A stretch of 64,000 nucleotides of DNA, from positions 992,001-1,056,000 of the forward strand of contig JAQJZZ010000004.1 in the NCBI GenBank assembly GCA_030077755.1, in the 5' to 3' direction. Positions 37,261-48,885 of this stretch are shown piece after piece; positions within the stretch are counted from its first letter, which is position 1; each line of letters opens with the position of its first letter. Position numbers and translations under genes: made by a program. The stretch is from Filosporella fistucella. Taxonomy: Eukaryota; Ascomycota; Leotiomycetes; Helotiales. Under the pieces are notes generated by a model, which was not told the DNA's origin, made no database searches, and saw only the letters and a program-made list of their open reading frames with translations.

Positions 37261-39933
37261 ATGGCAGATTCTACCGTTATCCGGGACCACAGCCCTCTAG
37301 CTGTACTGCTTGACCCTGGGAAGGATATACCCCTGGGAGAGCGAGATATTAGGGTGGATGATTATCTGGCAGACAAAATACAAACGCTTGCAGATCTCGG
37401 AGATTTGGAAAGCCTGATTGCAAGTGTTGAGTCACAGAAACTGCAGCTGGAAGAGCAGGTGAGTACATCGTAACAAAGGCATAGAAACTGTAGCTGACAC
37501 CATGTAGCTTCAAGATGCCAGGTCTGAGTTGGAAATGGCCAAGAATGCCTCCGCAAATCATACCTCCCTCATGCTCGAACAAACCAAAGAATTTGATAGG
37601 CAGCATGCGAATGTGCAAAGGCGGCTGATGATAGTGACATCCTCCGATACCCCGGAGGAGGCCACGAGAAGGTTGAAGAGTCCGATGGAGAAGCTTCGAA
37701 AGCTCGAAATTGCAGAGGAATACGTTGAACTTTTGAAAGATGTGGAGGCACTGAGAAATGAGGCCCGTGGGCATCTTCCTGCAAATCCCAAGGAAGCCCT
37801 GAAACCTTATACCCAGCTCAAGGAACTCTCCATCAGACTCCAGCAATTACAAGAACCAGCGGAGGGTGCTGCCGTTCATCTGGTCACACACGTTCAAAAT
37901 ACCACAACCAGCCTTTGGCTGGAGATGAAGAAGATTATGTCGGATGAGTTTGAAACAGTTCTTCAGAAATCGAAATGGCCAGATCTAAACAGCGAGCTGA
38001 CTCGGGATTGGAGTGACTGTTTTGAGAAACTATTAGATTTGCAAAGCCCAGAAATACTGGCCGCACGAGAGCCTTTAGTGCTTTTGCCTATGAGTGTTCT
38101 GGTGAAAAGTTTTGTGCAGCAATTTAGGTATCACTTCTTCAGTGACAAACCAACCAATCACCCCCACCAGGTTCGTACCACATTCAAGATGATGGAAACC
38201 TGCTGAATAAATGTATGTAGCTTGGGGATTACTTTTTTGAATGGTTCCTCGGCACCGTGTCCAAGTGGGAGGAATTTTTGAGAGAAAACATTGGTCCCAT
38301 ACTAGCGGCCCATTTTAGAGGCAACGCACTGGCAGGAAATTCGTTATACGTAGATCCAGTTTCTGCCTTTATCACCGCTTTACTTCCCGTTATGAAGGAG
38401 AAAGTCGACATTGTCGTGCAACAAGTATCCAGCGAGCCCCAATATCTCAGCCGATTCATGGTTCAGCTCATGACTTTTGATGATGCGATAAGAAGGCAGT
38501 TCAATTACGATGCAGGAAATGTTGAGTGCGGCTGGAAAGGCTTGACATGGGATGTACTTGACACTTGGTTTGATCGCTGGGCCCAAGTTGAAAAAGACTT
38601 CGCCATGGAAAGATACCAAGAAATCATGAAAACAAAAGATAGCTCGACTATCGATTATGATAGCTCAGGACTGGGAAAGACTAAACCCACTTACGGAGCT
38701 GCCATGGTTACAGGCCTAATTCAGACTGTCACGCTTCAGTATAACAAGATTCGGAAATTTTCACATAAATTGCGTTTCCTTATCAATATCCAAGCTGAGA
38801 TCCTCGATCAGTACTGGGGGCGTTTAAAAGATTCTTTGGATATTTACCAAACTATTACATCAACTGTGGGACGTACTATTCATGGTATTACCAAAGAACA
38901 ACAAGCTGCTCTTGCAGGCATTGGTAGACTGGAGACACTCTGCAAAGTGTTTGGGAGTGCTGAGCATGTCATTTCCATGATGAAGGATTGGAGCAATGAG
39001 GAGGTAAGCTTTTCTCATACCAATGAAAAGCCATCTACTGATTCTCAAGTTCTTCGTTGTGTTATGGGATGAGCTGCAGGCGAGAGCACAAGTCACTGAC
39101 ATAAAATCCAACCTGGCGGGCGATATGACATACAATGAAGTTAGAGGCTGTACTTCAGATGCAGTGGGCTCTGAAGAAGGTGGTTCTGTCTTCGACCACA
39201 CTATCGAGATATTCACAAAGCTTCGACAACAGGCGGAAGTTCAGATTTCACAAGCTGTCAAATATTCTTTCCCGACTACCTTCAAACAGTACATCACGAG
39301 ATCTCAATGGACAACTATTGGAGACGTTCCCTTATCCAGTAAGCCATTTCCTCGGTTCCTGTGCGAGGAAGAGTGCTAATCTGCAGATTCCTCGTCGCTG
39401 AACGTAACAGCAGAGCTTGATCAACCTCTTCAGGTAGGCCAAATCCCCCCAAAAGAACTCCAGCTATCTACTTTACTTTCGAAATTGGCTGATTAGTATT
39501 GTCCTAGGCATTGAAAGACGATCTAAACTTCCTTCGAAAAACACTAGCCGACGCCCCATTTCGCCGGATATGGCGAGAGGCACTTGACTCTCTGCAACAT
39601 TTGTTGTACAGCGACGTCCTTCTTCGACAAGATTTCACTACTCTCGGCGCAGCCCGCTTCATGCAGGATATTGCTGCTATTCATACCGTTATTGATGCTG
39701 CTTCAGGAAGCAAGTTCCGTCTCGGTATGCCGAAATTGGAGGAGGCAGTGGCACTCTTAAATTTGCCATTGGAAGCTGACGATGATCGAATGACTCTCAA
39801 CACTGCAAGTCACGAGATATTTGCCAATAGCAAGGAGGCTCATGCCGCACTTGAAGCCCTGAATGTAAATCATCTTACGCTCGGAGAAGTTCGATTGGTG
39901 CTGGCTAGGAGGGTGGAGATCAATTCTGACTGA
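37261..39933 (+). CDS. TIP20: RINT-1/TIP20 family vesicle-tethering protein (Dsl1 complex)
   Basis: Six exons (37261-37458, 37508-38170, 38221-39003, 39050-39338, 39387-39433, 39508-39933) give 801 residues; five introns of 46-74 bp all keep frame. An N-terminal coiled-coil region (LESLIASVESQKLQLEEQ onwards) leads into the RINT1/TIP20 domain: SFVQQFRYHFF, LGDYFFEWFLGTVSKW, FLRENIGPIL, VDPVSAFITALLPVM, LDTWFDRWAQVEKDFAMERY and GRLKDSLDIYQ. Tip20 and Dsl1 capture COPI vesicles returning from the Golgi to the ER; RINT-1 is the animal form. The C-terminal exons hold the end of the helical rod. It diverges from CDC9. Confidence 0.9.
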
Positions 39934-40153
39934 GCATCTTGGGGAACCAGATTTCATTCGGAGGAGTTCGTGGTGTAGAATTTAGAAGAGGGTCCTTAGA
40001 TTTCTAGAATCAAAAATATCAAGAGAATCATGCAATATTACTCGGGATTGGATCTTTTAAATTTCGATTCTCGTTTTCTCTTGAATATCTTGTAAATGCT
40101 TGGTCAATCTTGTGAAAGGCTTGTCTATCACCACCCAACTATTCTCGCTTCTC

Positions 40154-41325
40154 TCAGCTGATAGCTCTCATGGTCATTTCAACCACCGCAAATGTTCCCG
40201 CACTGACTGGCATGGCCCTTAACAATGTCGGACCAATTCCCTTCCAGAACCCTCTCAAGCCCTCTGCACGAAATGTTTGTCTGAAGCAATCGTTCATACC
40301 CTTGAACTTCTGCTTCTCTCCAAATCCATCACTCTGCATCTTGCTCTTCACGACATCGAATGGATAACTAGCCAGCCATAGAGCTTCTCCTGCCAAACCT
40401 CCGTAAAACGCAATCTTGTAACTTGGAATTTCTTTCCTGTCGACTTTGTTGCGGAGAGCATCAGCATTCATCATATATTCGAATGCGAGAAACCAGACAC
40501 CATAAGCTTGTGCTTCTCTCAGAACAGTCACTGCCTCACCACGGTACAATCCCTTCAGCACACCTTCATGAGCAGAAAGTTTTCGCACGCAGTCCAAAGG
40601 ACCACTATACAGACGAGCTGCTCCATGTGGCTGAGTCTGTAGTCTGATACGCACGTGCTCAATTGGTCCTGAGATAACGGAATTGGCTACTCCTGCAAAG
40701 GCTCCAGCACCATAGTATTGTGCATAAGAGAGTCCAGGGGTGAGAGGGTTTTTGGATGTGTTGTATGCCTCAAGACGACGACGGGCTTCATGGAAGGCAC
40801 CAAATTGGACAGAAACACAAGCTCCGATTCCAAGTAAGGGGGTCAGTGTCCCTTTGTAGAAAGCAAGTGCTCCTTCTGTCTTGTAGATTGTTTGGGCTGC
40901 TACTAGAGCATTGGGATATTGAGTTGTAGTTTGAAGACGGACTTTGACAATATCGAATGGTTGACCTGAGATTATTAGTCTTTATGATCTCAGTGGTGTA
41001 GGCCTGGTTTAGGTAGAAGTAGACAGATCAATAGCACATTCAAATGATCTGAACATCAGATACTGGGTGATAGCTCCTGCGTACCTGTCCCCATATTGAA
41101 GCCATAAAATCTCCTTCCCCACTTATGAATGCACGTGATATCAAAATAATAATAAATTGCAGAAAAGAACAACATGATTGGGCAATTGGGAAGCGTAAAA
41201 TGCAGGAACAGAATTAAAGACTTACCCAGAAGCACTTGAGCAATTCCACCAGCGGCACCAGCAAAAAGATCCTTCAACGTTCTCACCATTCCTCCTTCCT
41301 CCAAGTCTGCGGCAGCGTCCGCCAT
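40154..41325 (-). CDS. YMC1: mitochondrial carrier, YMC1/YMC2-like
   Basis: Two exons (41325-41226 and 40965-40154) give 303 residues. All three carrier repeats are present with their signatures: GQPFDIVKVRLQ (formed across the splice), SGPIEHVRIRLQ, and SYPFDVVKSKMQ. The start of repeat one, LFAGAAGGIAQVLLG, and YKGTLTPLLGIGACVSVQFG match Ymc1/Ymc2, inner-membrane carriers linked to amino-acid metabolism in yeast; the transported substrate is not firmly settled. The single intron is 260 bp, much longer than any other here. The carrier converges on TIP20 with 220 bp between stop codons. Confidence 0.9.
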
Positions 41326-42127
41326 TTCGAATTACCCCTCCTCTCACTTCTTCACCTTTCACAGAAAACCTCTCTCTTACACAACAGGTAATCTCGCGCC
41401 TGAAAGTATGACAGGAAAGTACTTGAAATTGAGATGAGAAATAAAGAAGGGCCAATTAGATATGCAAAGTTCACAAGTGTTTGTTTGGCGATAGCAGCAA
41501 TCACCAGCTGCGATAGCGGATGATGTGCTCGCTAAGCAGGTTCGCCTGGAAGACAAGGATTGCACTTTTAAACTTTAAGGCAGCACGGGTTGTTCCTGTC
41601 CAACTGAAAATGGAAGTGGTGAGGTACTTTTACCTACTAGCCTTCAATGGCGTCATTTAGCCGAGGATCAAGCGAGGTCATGTTCTGTGATAAAAATATA
41701 AAGGACCTGCTGCTCACACACACACACACACACATCGAGCAAGCTTGCTGTCCACTGAATAAGACTGTGACCCAAAAGCTCGGCATGTCATCCAAAACAC
41801 ATCTGATGTTTGTCATTAGCCGACTCTTCAACCGCCAAGAAGGCATCTATTGGCTGACACGCCCCCGTCATGCTGAGTTTGCCGCTACCGTCAGGTGCTT
41901 CGGCCTGTCCGAGGCTCAGATTGGGTACATTTTCTTTGCCCCTCTCAGCTGAGGGGCTCACAGCCTCATAACTGCTGACTCTCGTCATATTATTTCTCAT
42001 ACATTCTATCACTGATTCTTTTCTCTCTGCCTAGCGTTCATCTTCCTTTAATCTTCAACCTTTCCATCACAGCTGAAAGTATATTTGTCACCCACAAACA
42101 GGAAATCAGTCGACGTATTCAAGCAGC
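41326..42127. promoter_or_regulatory. divergent promoter region with CA microsatellite
   Basis: About 800 bp between divergent start codons. It contains a (CA)10 tract and a 5' leader for the gene at 42128. The plus-strand frame 41647-41952 runs through the CA tract and looks like a leader frame, not a gene. Confidence 0.5.
41715..41734. repeat. (CA)10 microsatellite
   Basis: Ten uninterrupted CA dinucleotides in the upstream region of the gene at 42128; a likely length-polymorphic site. Confidence 0.9.
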
Positions 42128-42781
42128 ATGGTTATTTTAGGAGGCTTAGAGATCGTAGCGGCGGGCTACATCATACACAAACACCAGCAGAATAAGCGTG
42201 ACAAGGCTCGCCTTGCGGAAGAAGCAGCAGCATTGGAGGAGCAGCAATACAGAATCTTTCCAAATGATGGACGACAGTCGAGCTCCCAACATCGTAGGCG
42301 GCGCTCAAGACATTCGCACGATAGAAGGCACTCATGCGACGGACGAGATTGCAAATACAAACGCGAAAGTCCAAGACCAAGCATGAAGCCTGCGGCGCAG
42401 ACAATGCCAGTTTCAAGACCGCCACCATATAATACTGTCCCAGTTGCAATGCCTCAACAACGTCCTCCTCAGCAGCAACAGAGACCAGTACAACAGCAGG
42501 CTTCAGCGCCTGTGCCTCAGATGACGCAACAGCCGCCGCAGCAATATTCACAAGATATCAAATATGGATGGACAGATGATAACTCAGCAGCACCTCACCC
42601 TCCAGCTTCGGACTCTGGTGTAGTTACGGGTTGGCCTTCCCACTGGGAACAGTCGAGACAAGGGCAGCGAGGGGAGAGCTCAAGAGGGAGGTCAGACAGA
42701 AGGCCAGAGAGTCCCCGAGTGAGGTTTGCGGAGAGCCTGAGGAGTGAGAGTAGGACTCCTCCGCCAAGCTATAGAGGATGA
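42128..42781 (+). CDS. small membrane-anchored Pro/Gln-rich protein, function unknown
   Basis: A single exon of 217 residues. One hydrophobic segment at the extreme N-terminus (MVILGGLEIVAAGYIIHKH) could be a signal anchor. After it come a charged helix (NKRDKARLAEEAAALEEQQ), a His/Arg-rich block (SQHRRRRSRHSHDRRH), a Gln/Pro-rich central part and a Ser/Arg-rich tail ending PPPSYRG. PPPY (in SRPPPYNTV) and PPPSY could bind WW domains; this is inference. No named family is recognised. The ATG at 42128 is the first in frame and places the hydrophobic segment at residue 1. Confidence 0.75.
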   Translation: MVILGGLEIVAAGYIIHKHQQNKRDKARLAEEAAALEEQQYRIFPNDGRQSSSQHRRRRSRHSHDRRHSCDGRDCKYKRESPRPSMKPAAQTMPVSRPPPYNTVPVAMPQQRPPQQQQRPVQQQASAPVPQMTQQPPQQYSQDIKYGWTDDNSAAPHPPASDSGVVTGWPSHWEQSRQGQRGESSRGRSDRRPESPRVRFAESLRSESRTPPPSYRG

Positions 42782-43630
42782 TTCTTGAGAGAATGTATGA
42801 GATGATGCAGGCATCACTCTAGGGTTATATCCATGGATTTGAATTAGCGGGAGTTTGTCAGGTTGGTGGACAACATGTTGAGAAATACCTCGTTTGTGCT
42901 TTTAAACATCTAGCAGAAAATACCATTATTTCGATGAACATAGCATGCTTTTGACAAACAGAAGAGTGATGTGAAAATATGTTTAGCATAGACATACAAC
43001 TTTACGCCGAGTATGTATGAGTCTCGGCGGACATTAAGAAGCCATATCAAGCCCCAGGGAAAGGTACTTAGCAGGCAAGGCAACTGGTTCGAGTTCAACA
43101 TCATTGCGTCTGTACATAAGTTTGTGAGGCGTGACAAGTTGATAGACTTTATGGTGTATTGTTGACAGTAAGCCAGACTTCTATAAGTGCTATAGCAGGA
43201 AATATTCTCATGAAGAAACTCCCGAAGGTTTACAAAGTACAACCCAATAATCTGACAGGTTGATCTTGTAAGAAGAACAAAGAGTTAGGTAGCACGAGTA
43301 ATAATAATAGTCGACTTTTTGAGGGTGGAAACCATATGTATTACTCTCGATATGAATAAAATATTTGAGAGTGTGAATCATAGAAAGGACAAGGGCTATA
43401 TAATCAAAAGGATGCAACAGGTGAATCAATAGTCTCCTTTTGAAAGCGGATATGTCTTTGCACGACTCTAGTCTGCAATAAAATATCTATTACACTTATC
43501 CTCTCTATGTGTATCTAGGGTTCTCCTAGTTCATCGCGTTCAAATCACAGGAATAAGGGACGATTGAACATGAAACTCTACTTCTTAAATTGAAGTCTTC
43601 TACTAAAGATATTCGATATTCAAGAGAGAG

Positions 43631-43660
43631 TTGGGTATAGTTGGGTATAGTTGGGTAAAG
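43631..43660. repeat. 10 bp tandem repeat, three copies
   Basis: TTGGGTATAG is repeated twice exactly, followed by a third copy TTGGGTAAAG with one change. Confidence 0.85.
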
Positions 43661-44984
43661 GTGAACTTGCTTCAAAGATGACATTAGGCTAGGATTTGTA
43701 ACAGAGAAAAGTAGTGTAATTGAAGACTAAATAGCTAACTTTTGAAGGTGAGTTCCATTATAATTGAGAGGCCTTGAACATACGCAGAAAAGAGAATGCG
43801 TAATTAATCCTATTTTAAAGGTGAGAATATATTCCGGAGGTTTGCGATGTGCAACAGAATTTTGAAGGTGCTTATAGCCAGGTATCACGGTAACTAGAAC
43901 GAGTTCTCTAACCGGTGGTAGCACCGTGGATATACTAAACAATGGTTCGAATGATTTAGGGGATGAAACATCTCAAACTTAATTAACCTCTCCAAGCGAT
44001 CGCGGAGAACTACTATGTGCAACAAAAGTAGGGCTGCACCTGTACATTTTTACTTAGAGCTCCTCCTGGGGTAGGGTTGAGGTGATTTCTGTTATCGGGC
44101 AGTAATTGTGACATATAACATCCTCTCCTAGCCTCCGAATTGCTTGGAAGCCTTTATAGTATTTCTAGATATTCTCTCGGAAATAGTACGTATTTGAAGC
44201 AATTTCTGAACGGAAAAGCTACTCGAGACTTTTGCCGTGAACATATGGATATAGTAAAAGAGTAAGGTGTAAAAGTGTGTAGAGAGAAAGAACCCAGCCA
44301 GCTTTGGTTTGATACATCTGCTGTTCTAGATATACTATATACCGAAAACTCCAATCTTGCGAAAATCGATTGAGATCTACAGAAGCCTTTAAAATGTTTA
44401 AACACATTTAGTACGTAGAAGGCTCATGATTCCGAGTACAATAGGAGAAACAATTGACTACTGCAGTGTAGATCAGTTTCAGAGGCATCGAGTATTGGTA
44501 AACATGCGACTAAAAAGAATCAAACTGTTTTCAATTATTCTCAGTCGATTTATCGAAAAGAAAAAATTGTTCCACGAGTATCCTTCGTCTTACATTTATA
44601 TTGCCACTATCAATTTACTGCTGCTCAGGTGGTAATTTCAATATCAAGGCACCTCATCAAAGCACCCGCACGTAGAGTGACGCGGAAGCGCAGGTTGTGT
44701 ATCTGCGATTACACATAATTGCCACTTGACGCTTTCAAATGAAGGCGGGACAGGATGAACCATACAGAATTCTCTTCGGTCATGACATTCCAATTCTGGT
44801 CAAATGATTATGAGAACCAAAAAGACGCGGGAGGAGAGATGGAGCCGCCAGCGCCACTCTTTATTCCACTTGTGCGGAATAGGCAAGTCATAATTCAATA
44901 CGAAGTGTCTGCGGGCTCAGTGATTTCTGAGACCATCCAGTCTCGCCTCACCTACTGTACTGTAAACGATCCCTGAAGCACCTT

Positions 44985-44995
44985 CTTATCTTATC
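44985..44995 (-). promoter_or_regulatory. paired GATA-factor sites upstream of the sedolisin gene
   Basis: On the minus strand the bases read GATAAGATAAG, two GATAAG elements sharing one base. Such pairs are the preferred binding sites of AreA/Nit2-type nitrogen regulators, which control secreted proteases in many fungi. They lie about 600 bp upstream of the ATG at 45598. Confidence 0.45.
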
Positions 44996-45505
44996 GGAAC
45001 GGTACCTGGAAATGCAGGTATCTCAGCACCTGGCCCTTGTACCTGCCTGTACCTCCGTAGAATGCTGATGTGAGGGTCCCGGACAGTGTCGCACTGGCGT
45101 GAATGGTACCCCAGCCTGGCCGAGCTTACTCTCCGTTACCCTTTCCTCGACAAGCAAGCATTAGCATTTTGACTTACATGAACTGTTACCTTTCAGGAAG
45201 GTCAACTTAAATGCCCGCAGATTTGCTCATCTGGATAATCGCTACTCGACCACTCATACAGCTGCGCAACATGCTGAATAGAGGCAATCTTAATGTCGGT
45301 CCGTAAGATAGAGAGCCACGGTCTACTTCTGCAATTCTAGCTGCAGATTACGTCCATGTCTCCCAGAATTGAGACCAAAAGCTGGCCTAGGAAACCATCC
45401 TCTTCGTCGACCGATGCATGCTCATCGGCCGGGAAGGTGCTACCTCCCATTTCACCAGCAGTAGGTAGGCAGTACTCTTAAGAGCTCCAAGCATGTCCAA
45501 GACGT

Positions 45506-45512
45506 TATAAAA
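45506..45512 (+). promoter_or_regulatory. TATA box of the sedolisin gene
   Basis: TATAAAA lies 92 bp upstream of the ATG at 45598, suited to a strongly regulated secreted-protein gene. Confidence 0.6.
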
Positions 45513-45597
45513 GCTTGACTCCCCCCTCCAAGAGCTTGGTCAAGCTTGGTATTCTGGGCTGCCGACTCTTTACCTACGTCAACGTCAAACTCTCAGA

Positions 45598-47544
45598 ATG
45601 GTGGGCTTCTCAATTCTGTTTTCTGCTGCAATTATCGCTCAAGCGGCTTTTGCTACTCCTATTCGTTCGCGCACTCCATACTCCGTTAAGGAAACACACA
45701 ATGTTCCTAAGAAGTGGACTGCAATTGACCGAGCACCTGGAAACCATATGCTGCATATGCAAATTGGTCTGAAGCAGAGCAATTTTGACGAATTGGAACG
45801 TCATCTATATGAGGGTACGAGCTCAAACTCCAGTAGTTGAAAAGCAACTAACCGTACCCAGTTTCAAACCCAGACCATGCTCGTTACGGCCAACATTTGA
45901 GCGACGAAGCTGTGAATGACCTTGTCAAGCCAGCGGACGAGACATTGGACATGGTTCACGAGTGGTTGCTCACCAACGGAGTCGGACTTTACGACTACAG
46001 TCCAGCCAAGGATTGGATCAACATCTATATTGACGTAGAATCCGCAGAGCGTCTGCTAGATACCGAATACTCTGTCTATGAGCACGAAGATGGGTCCAGA
46101 ATGGTTCGCACTTCGAAGTGGTCACTTCCAACTCATCTCCATGATCTGGTCGACACAATTCAGCCAACTACCTCCTTCATGCGAGCGAAGGCACAGGATT
46201 CGGATTACAAGCAATTCTCCACTCCATGGACTCCTCCTGGATACCAACCACCCACCAGTGGCACAATCTCCAAGGTCTGCCAGTTCTTTCCTGTCACTAT
46301 TGAGTGCTTCCAAAACCTTTACAGCACGATTGGCTACACGCCAAAGGTCCCAGGATTGAACCAAATCGCCTTCAACAATTACTTGAACGAGACCCCCATC
46401 CGCCCAGACATTAAATTGTTCTTGGAAAAATATCGGCCAGAATCCGCACCCACTGCGCTGACATTCAAGTCTGTTGAGATTGCCGATGGACCTCCCGCTC
46501 AATATACTAATCTCACTGCTGGGCAACTGGCCGATGCTACTGGTAAAGAGGCAAATCTAGACGCCCAAACAATCCTCGGTGTTGGATTCCCAACTCCTGT
46601 TACGTCTTATTCTACCGGTGGTAGCCCACCCTTCGTCCCAGACCTAAACACTCCAACTGATACAAATGAGCCGTACCTTGTTTGGGTAAATTATGTCCTA
46701 GGGCAAAAGAACCTTCCTCAAGTCATCAGCAGCTCGTATGGTGATGATGAACAGACAGTCCCTAAATCATATGCCGACCGTGTCTGCAAGTCATTCGCTC
46801 AACTTGGTGCCCGTGGTATCAGCTTGTTAGTGTCCAGTGGTGATGGGGGACTTGGAGACGAAGATGGATCTACCTGTATTTCTAACGATGGGAAGAACAC
46901 CACAATGTTCATGCCAGCTTTCCCGGCCGGTTGTCCATATGTCACTACAGTTGGTGCAACCCAGCAGTTCCAACCTGAGGTTGCCGCATGGCGTCCTAAT
47001 GGGATCGGGCCCGATAACAAGACCCATGGTTTTTATGCCTCGGGGAGTGGTTTCAGCAACTACTACTCTCGACCAAAATACCAAGACGGCGTTGTTGACA
47101 AATATGTCAAGAACCTGAATGGCTTATACAAGGGTCTCTATAACCAAAATGGAAGAGGCTATCCTGATATTTCTGCTCAAGGTCTCTACTTCGCATTTGT
47201 TTGGAACGGGACCTTCTCCTCCATTTCTGGTACATCGGCGTCGTGTCCTTTGGCCGCAAGTGTGCTCTCCCTTGTAAACGATGCCCTGTTAGCCTCCGGA
47301 AAACCAACTCTCGGATTTTTGAACCCATGGCTCTATTCCAAGGGATACAAGGGCTTTACCGATGTGACGAGCGGAAACACTTCAAGTTGTGGTGTGGGAG
47401 GTTTCCCAGTCACAAAGGGTTGGGATCCTATCACTGGATTTGGGACTCCTGTAAGTGGTGACGCGCTCTCATATCACATTCAACATACTAATATCCTCAC
47501 AGGTCTTTCCGGAACTCGTCGAAATTGCCAAGGCTTGCTATTAG
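45598..47544 (+). CDS. secreted sedolisin (S53) tripeptidyl-peptidase-like protease
   Basis: Three exons (45598-45814, 45862-47450, 47503-47544) give 615 residues. A signal peptide (MVGFSILFSAAIIAQAAFA) precedes a Pro-kumamolisin propeptide that includes RYGQHLSDEAV. The peptidase domain has the sedolisin triad: Glu and Asp in KEANLDAQ (about 302 and 306), the oxyanion Asp in SSSYGDDE (about 367), and Ser in SGTSAS (about 531). FTDVTSG and GWDPITGFG form the Ca2+ site. The last 13 residues come from a third exon; reading through the second intron would give a false tail. These acid proteases digest external protein. The class of S53 substrate (tri- versus endopeptidase) cannot be told by eye. 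Confidence 0.94.
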
Positions 47545-48885
47545 AGCGGTTTCAATGTATATAACCAGGGATACAAGTCCTTGTGAACGAAACATTTAAT
47601 CATGTTCCCAATATCTAACCACGGCCTAAAGTGAATTGTTTCTGGACCACTAGATACAAGAAAAGTTTCGATGCACATCTATGGCCACCGTCGGCCAGCG
47701 CGTCTCAAGTCTGGAACACAGCCAAAGTTGGCCGAAACCCGCATTCGCATTCACAACTTTACCATTTTAAATGGAGTACTTTATTGCAGCGATCAAGCCT
47801 TGTTTTGTATCTCTATCATACTTTTCAACTTATCAGAATATGTTTATGATGCGTTAGTATTGAGATATCATGATTCTTTTGAGGTTTTAGGTTGGATTCA
47901 CGGGCGGAGAAACGGAACTGAAGTTGGCGGGCGAGGCGTCGAGAGTGTTTTTTAGATTGCGGGATGTGTATTGAACGTGGGACGGTGTGGTTGCTTGCAT
48001 TGCATATTATCTCCTATTTCGTTTCGGGCAATCTAAATTGACATATTCTCTGTGTGAAACTTAGTATAGAATTCAAGGGGAATTGTTGCAGGTAATTGGG
48101 TTGATTTGCCTTCCCCTTCCTCATATCCCAGCACTTTTCTTTTTGGGGGCAGTTCTCTCTCAGAAGGTACCACGAGGCACCTTTTCCCACTCCGCCGTCT
48201 TCCTAGCCCTGTCATTGAGATCAGTCTGCGTTTCTGTTGTTCAGTGGAACTGTACAACCGAATCTCAAAATCACTCACAGATACAGGATGCTTGTCAATA
48301 TACTGCAACTCTCTACCTGATCTCATGCACCATGTGTAGAAGGCGACCTGCGTCTTCAATACACAGATCTTCGCCATTCTTTGAATTAATGGTCAGGAGG
48401 TGGTGTTGCCTATTTTACAGTATCCGCCGACACGAGTTCTAGTCGTACATTATGCAGCTTTCCTTGTGTTTCCTAATGATACTAAAGACTCATTGGGTCA
48501 ACGAGCTTTCACAGCATTGGCTGGCTCAAGAGTTCCTTCGAATATCTCATCTGTCCAACAGTGAGATTCGAATGTTTTTTGTTGAGGTGGTTCGGAAGCA
48601 TACCTCGAACTGCGGCATTTCATTGGAGCGCCCAGTACAGAGTACGCTTTCACAGCCTCACTATGTTTGCTAGACTTTTTTGAGATGGTCTCCTGAGTCT
48701 GAGAGGCTCGGGATGTTGTTGGATGCAGCCCATATAACACGAAGGAGCCTGAAATTATGTTGAAAACACCCAAGAACTTCTGTCAATGACCTCTGGATCC
48801 ACGAACATCAATTCTGGAGTTTGAGCTGTCCTTCACAAGCATCTTCCATTATACTCATCATACTAGCCATATCAAGCTACATATT
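47545..48885. other. intergenic region
   Basis: About 1.3 kb between two plus-strand genes, holding the sedolisin 3' flank and the upstream region of the membrane-protein gene. Frames at 48033-48773 on both strands have no recognisable features. No RNA gene or repeat seen. Confidence 0.5.

Larger units (their letters stand above)
42782..45597. other. gene-poor AT-rich stretch
   Basis: About 2.8 kb without a supportable gene, the longest such stretch in the window. The part from about 42900 to 44650 is visibly AT-rich, with stops dense in all frames. It holds a 10 bp tandem repeat and recurring bits like TTTTGAAGGTG (about 43740 and 43860). From about 44980 on, composition returns to normal; this is the promoter side of the sedolisin gene, with GATA elements and a TATA box. 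Confidence 0.6.

Noticed and set aside
41647..41952. 101-codon plus-strand frame crossing the (CA)10 repeat upstream of 42128
   Set aside because: Its middle is translated microsatellite (Thr-His repeats) and the rest has no recognisable features; more likely part of a leader.
47451..47564. In-frame extension of the sedolisin after GFGTP
   Set aside because: It reads through a GTAAGT...ACAG intron; splicing restores the family's short C-terminal end and a stop at 47544.
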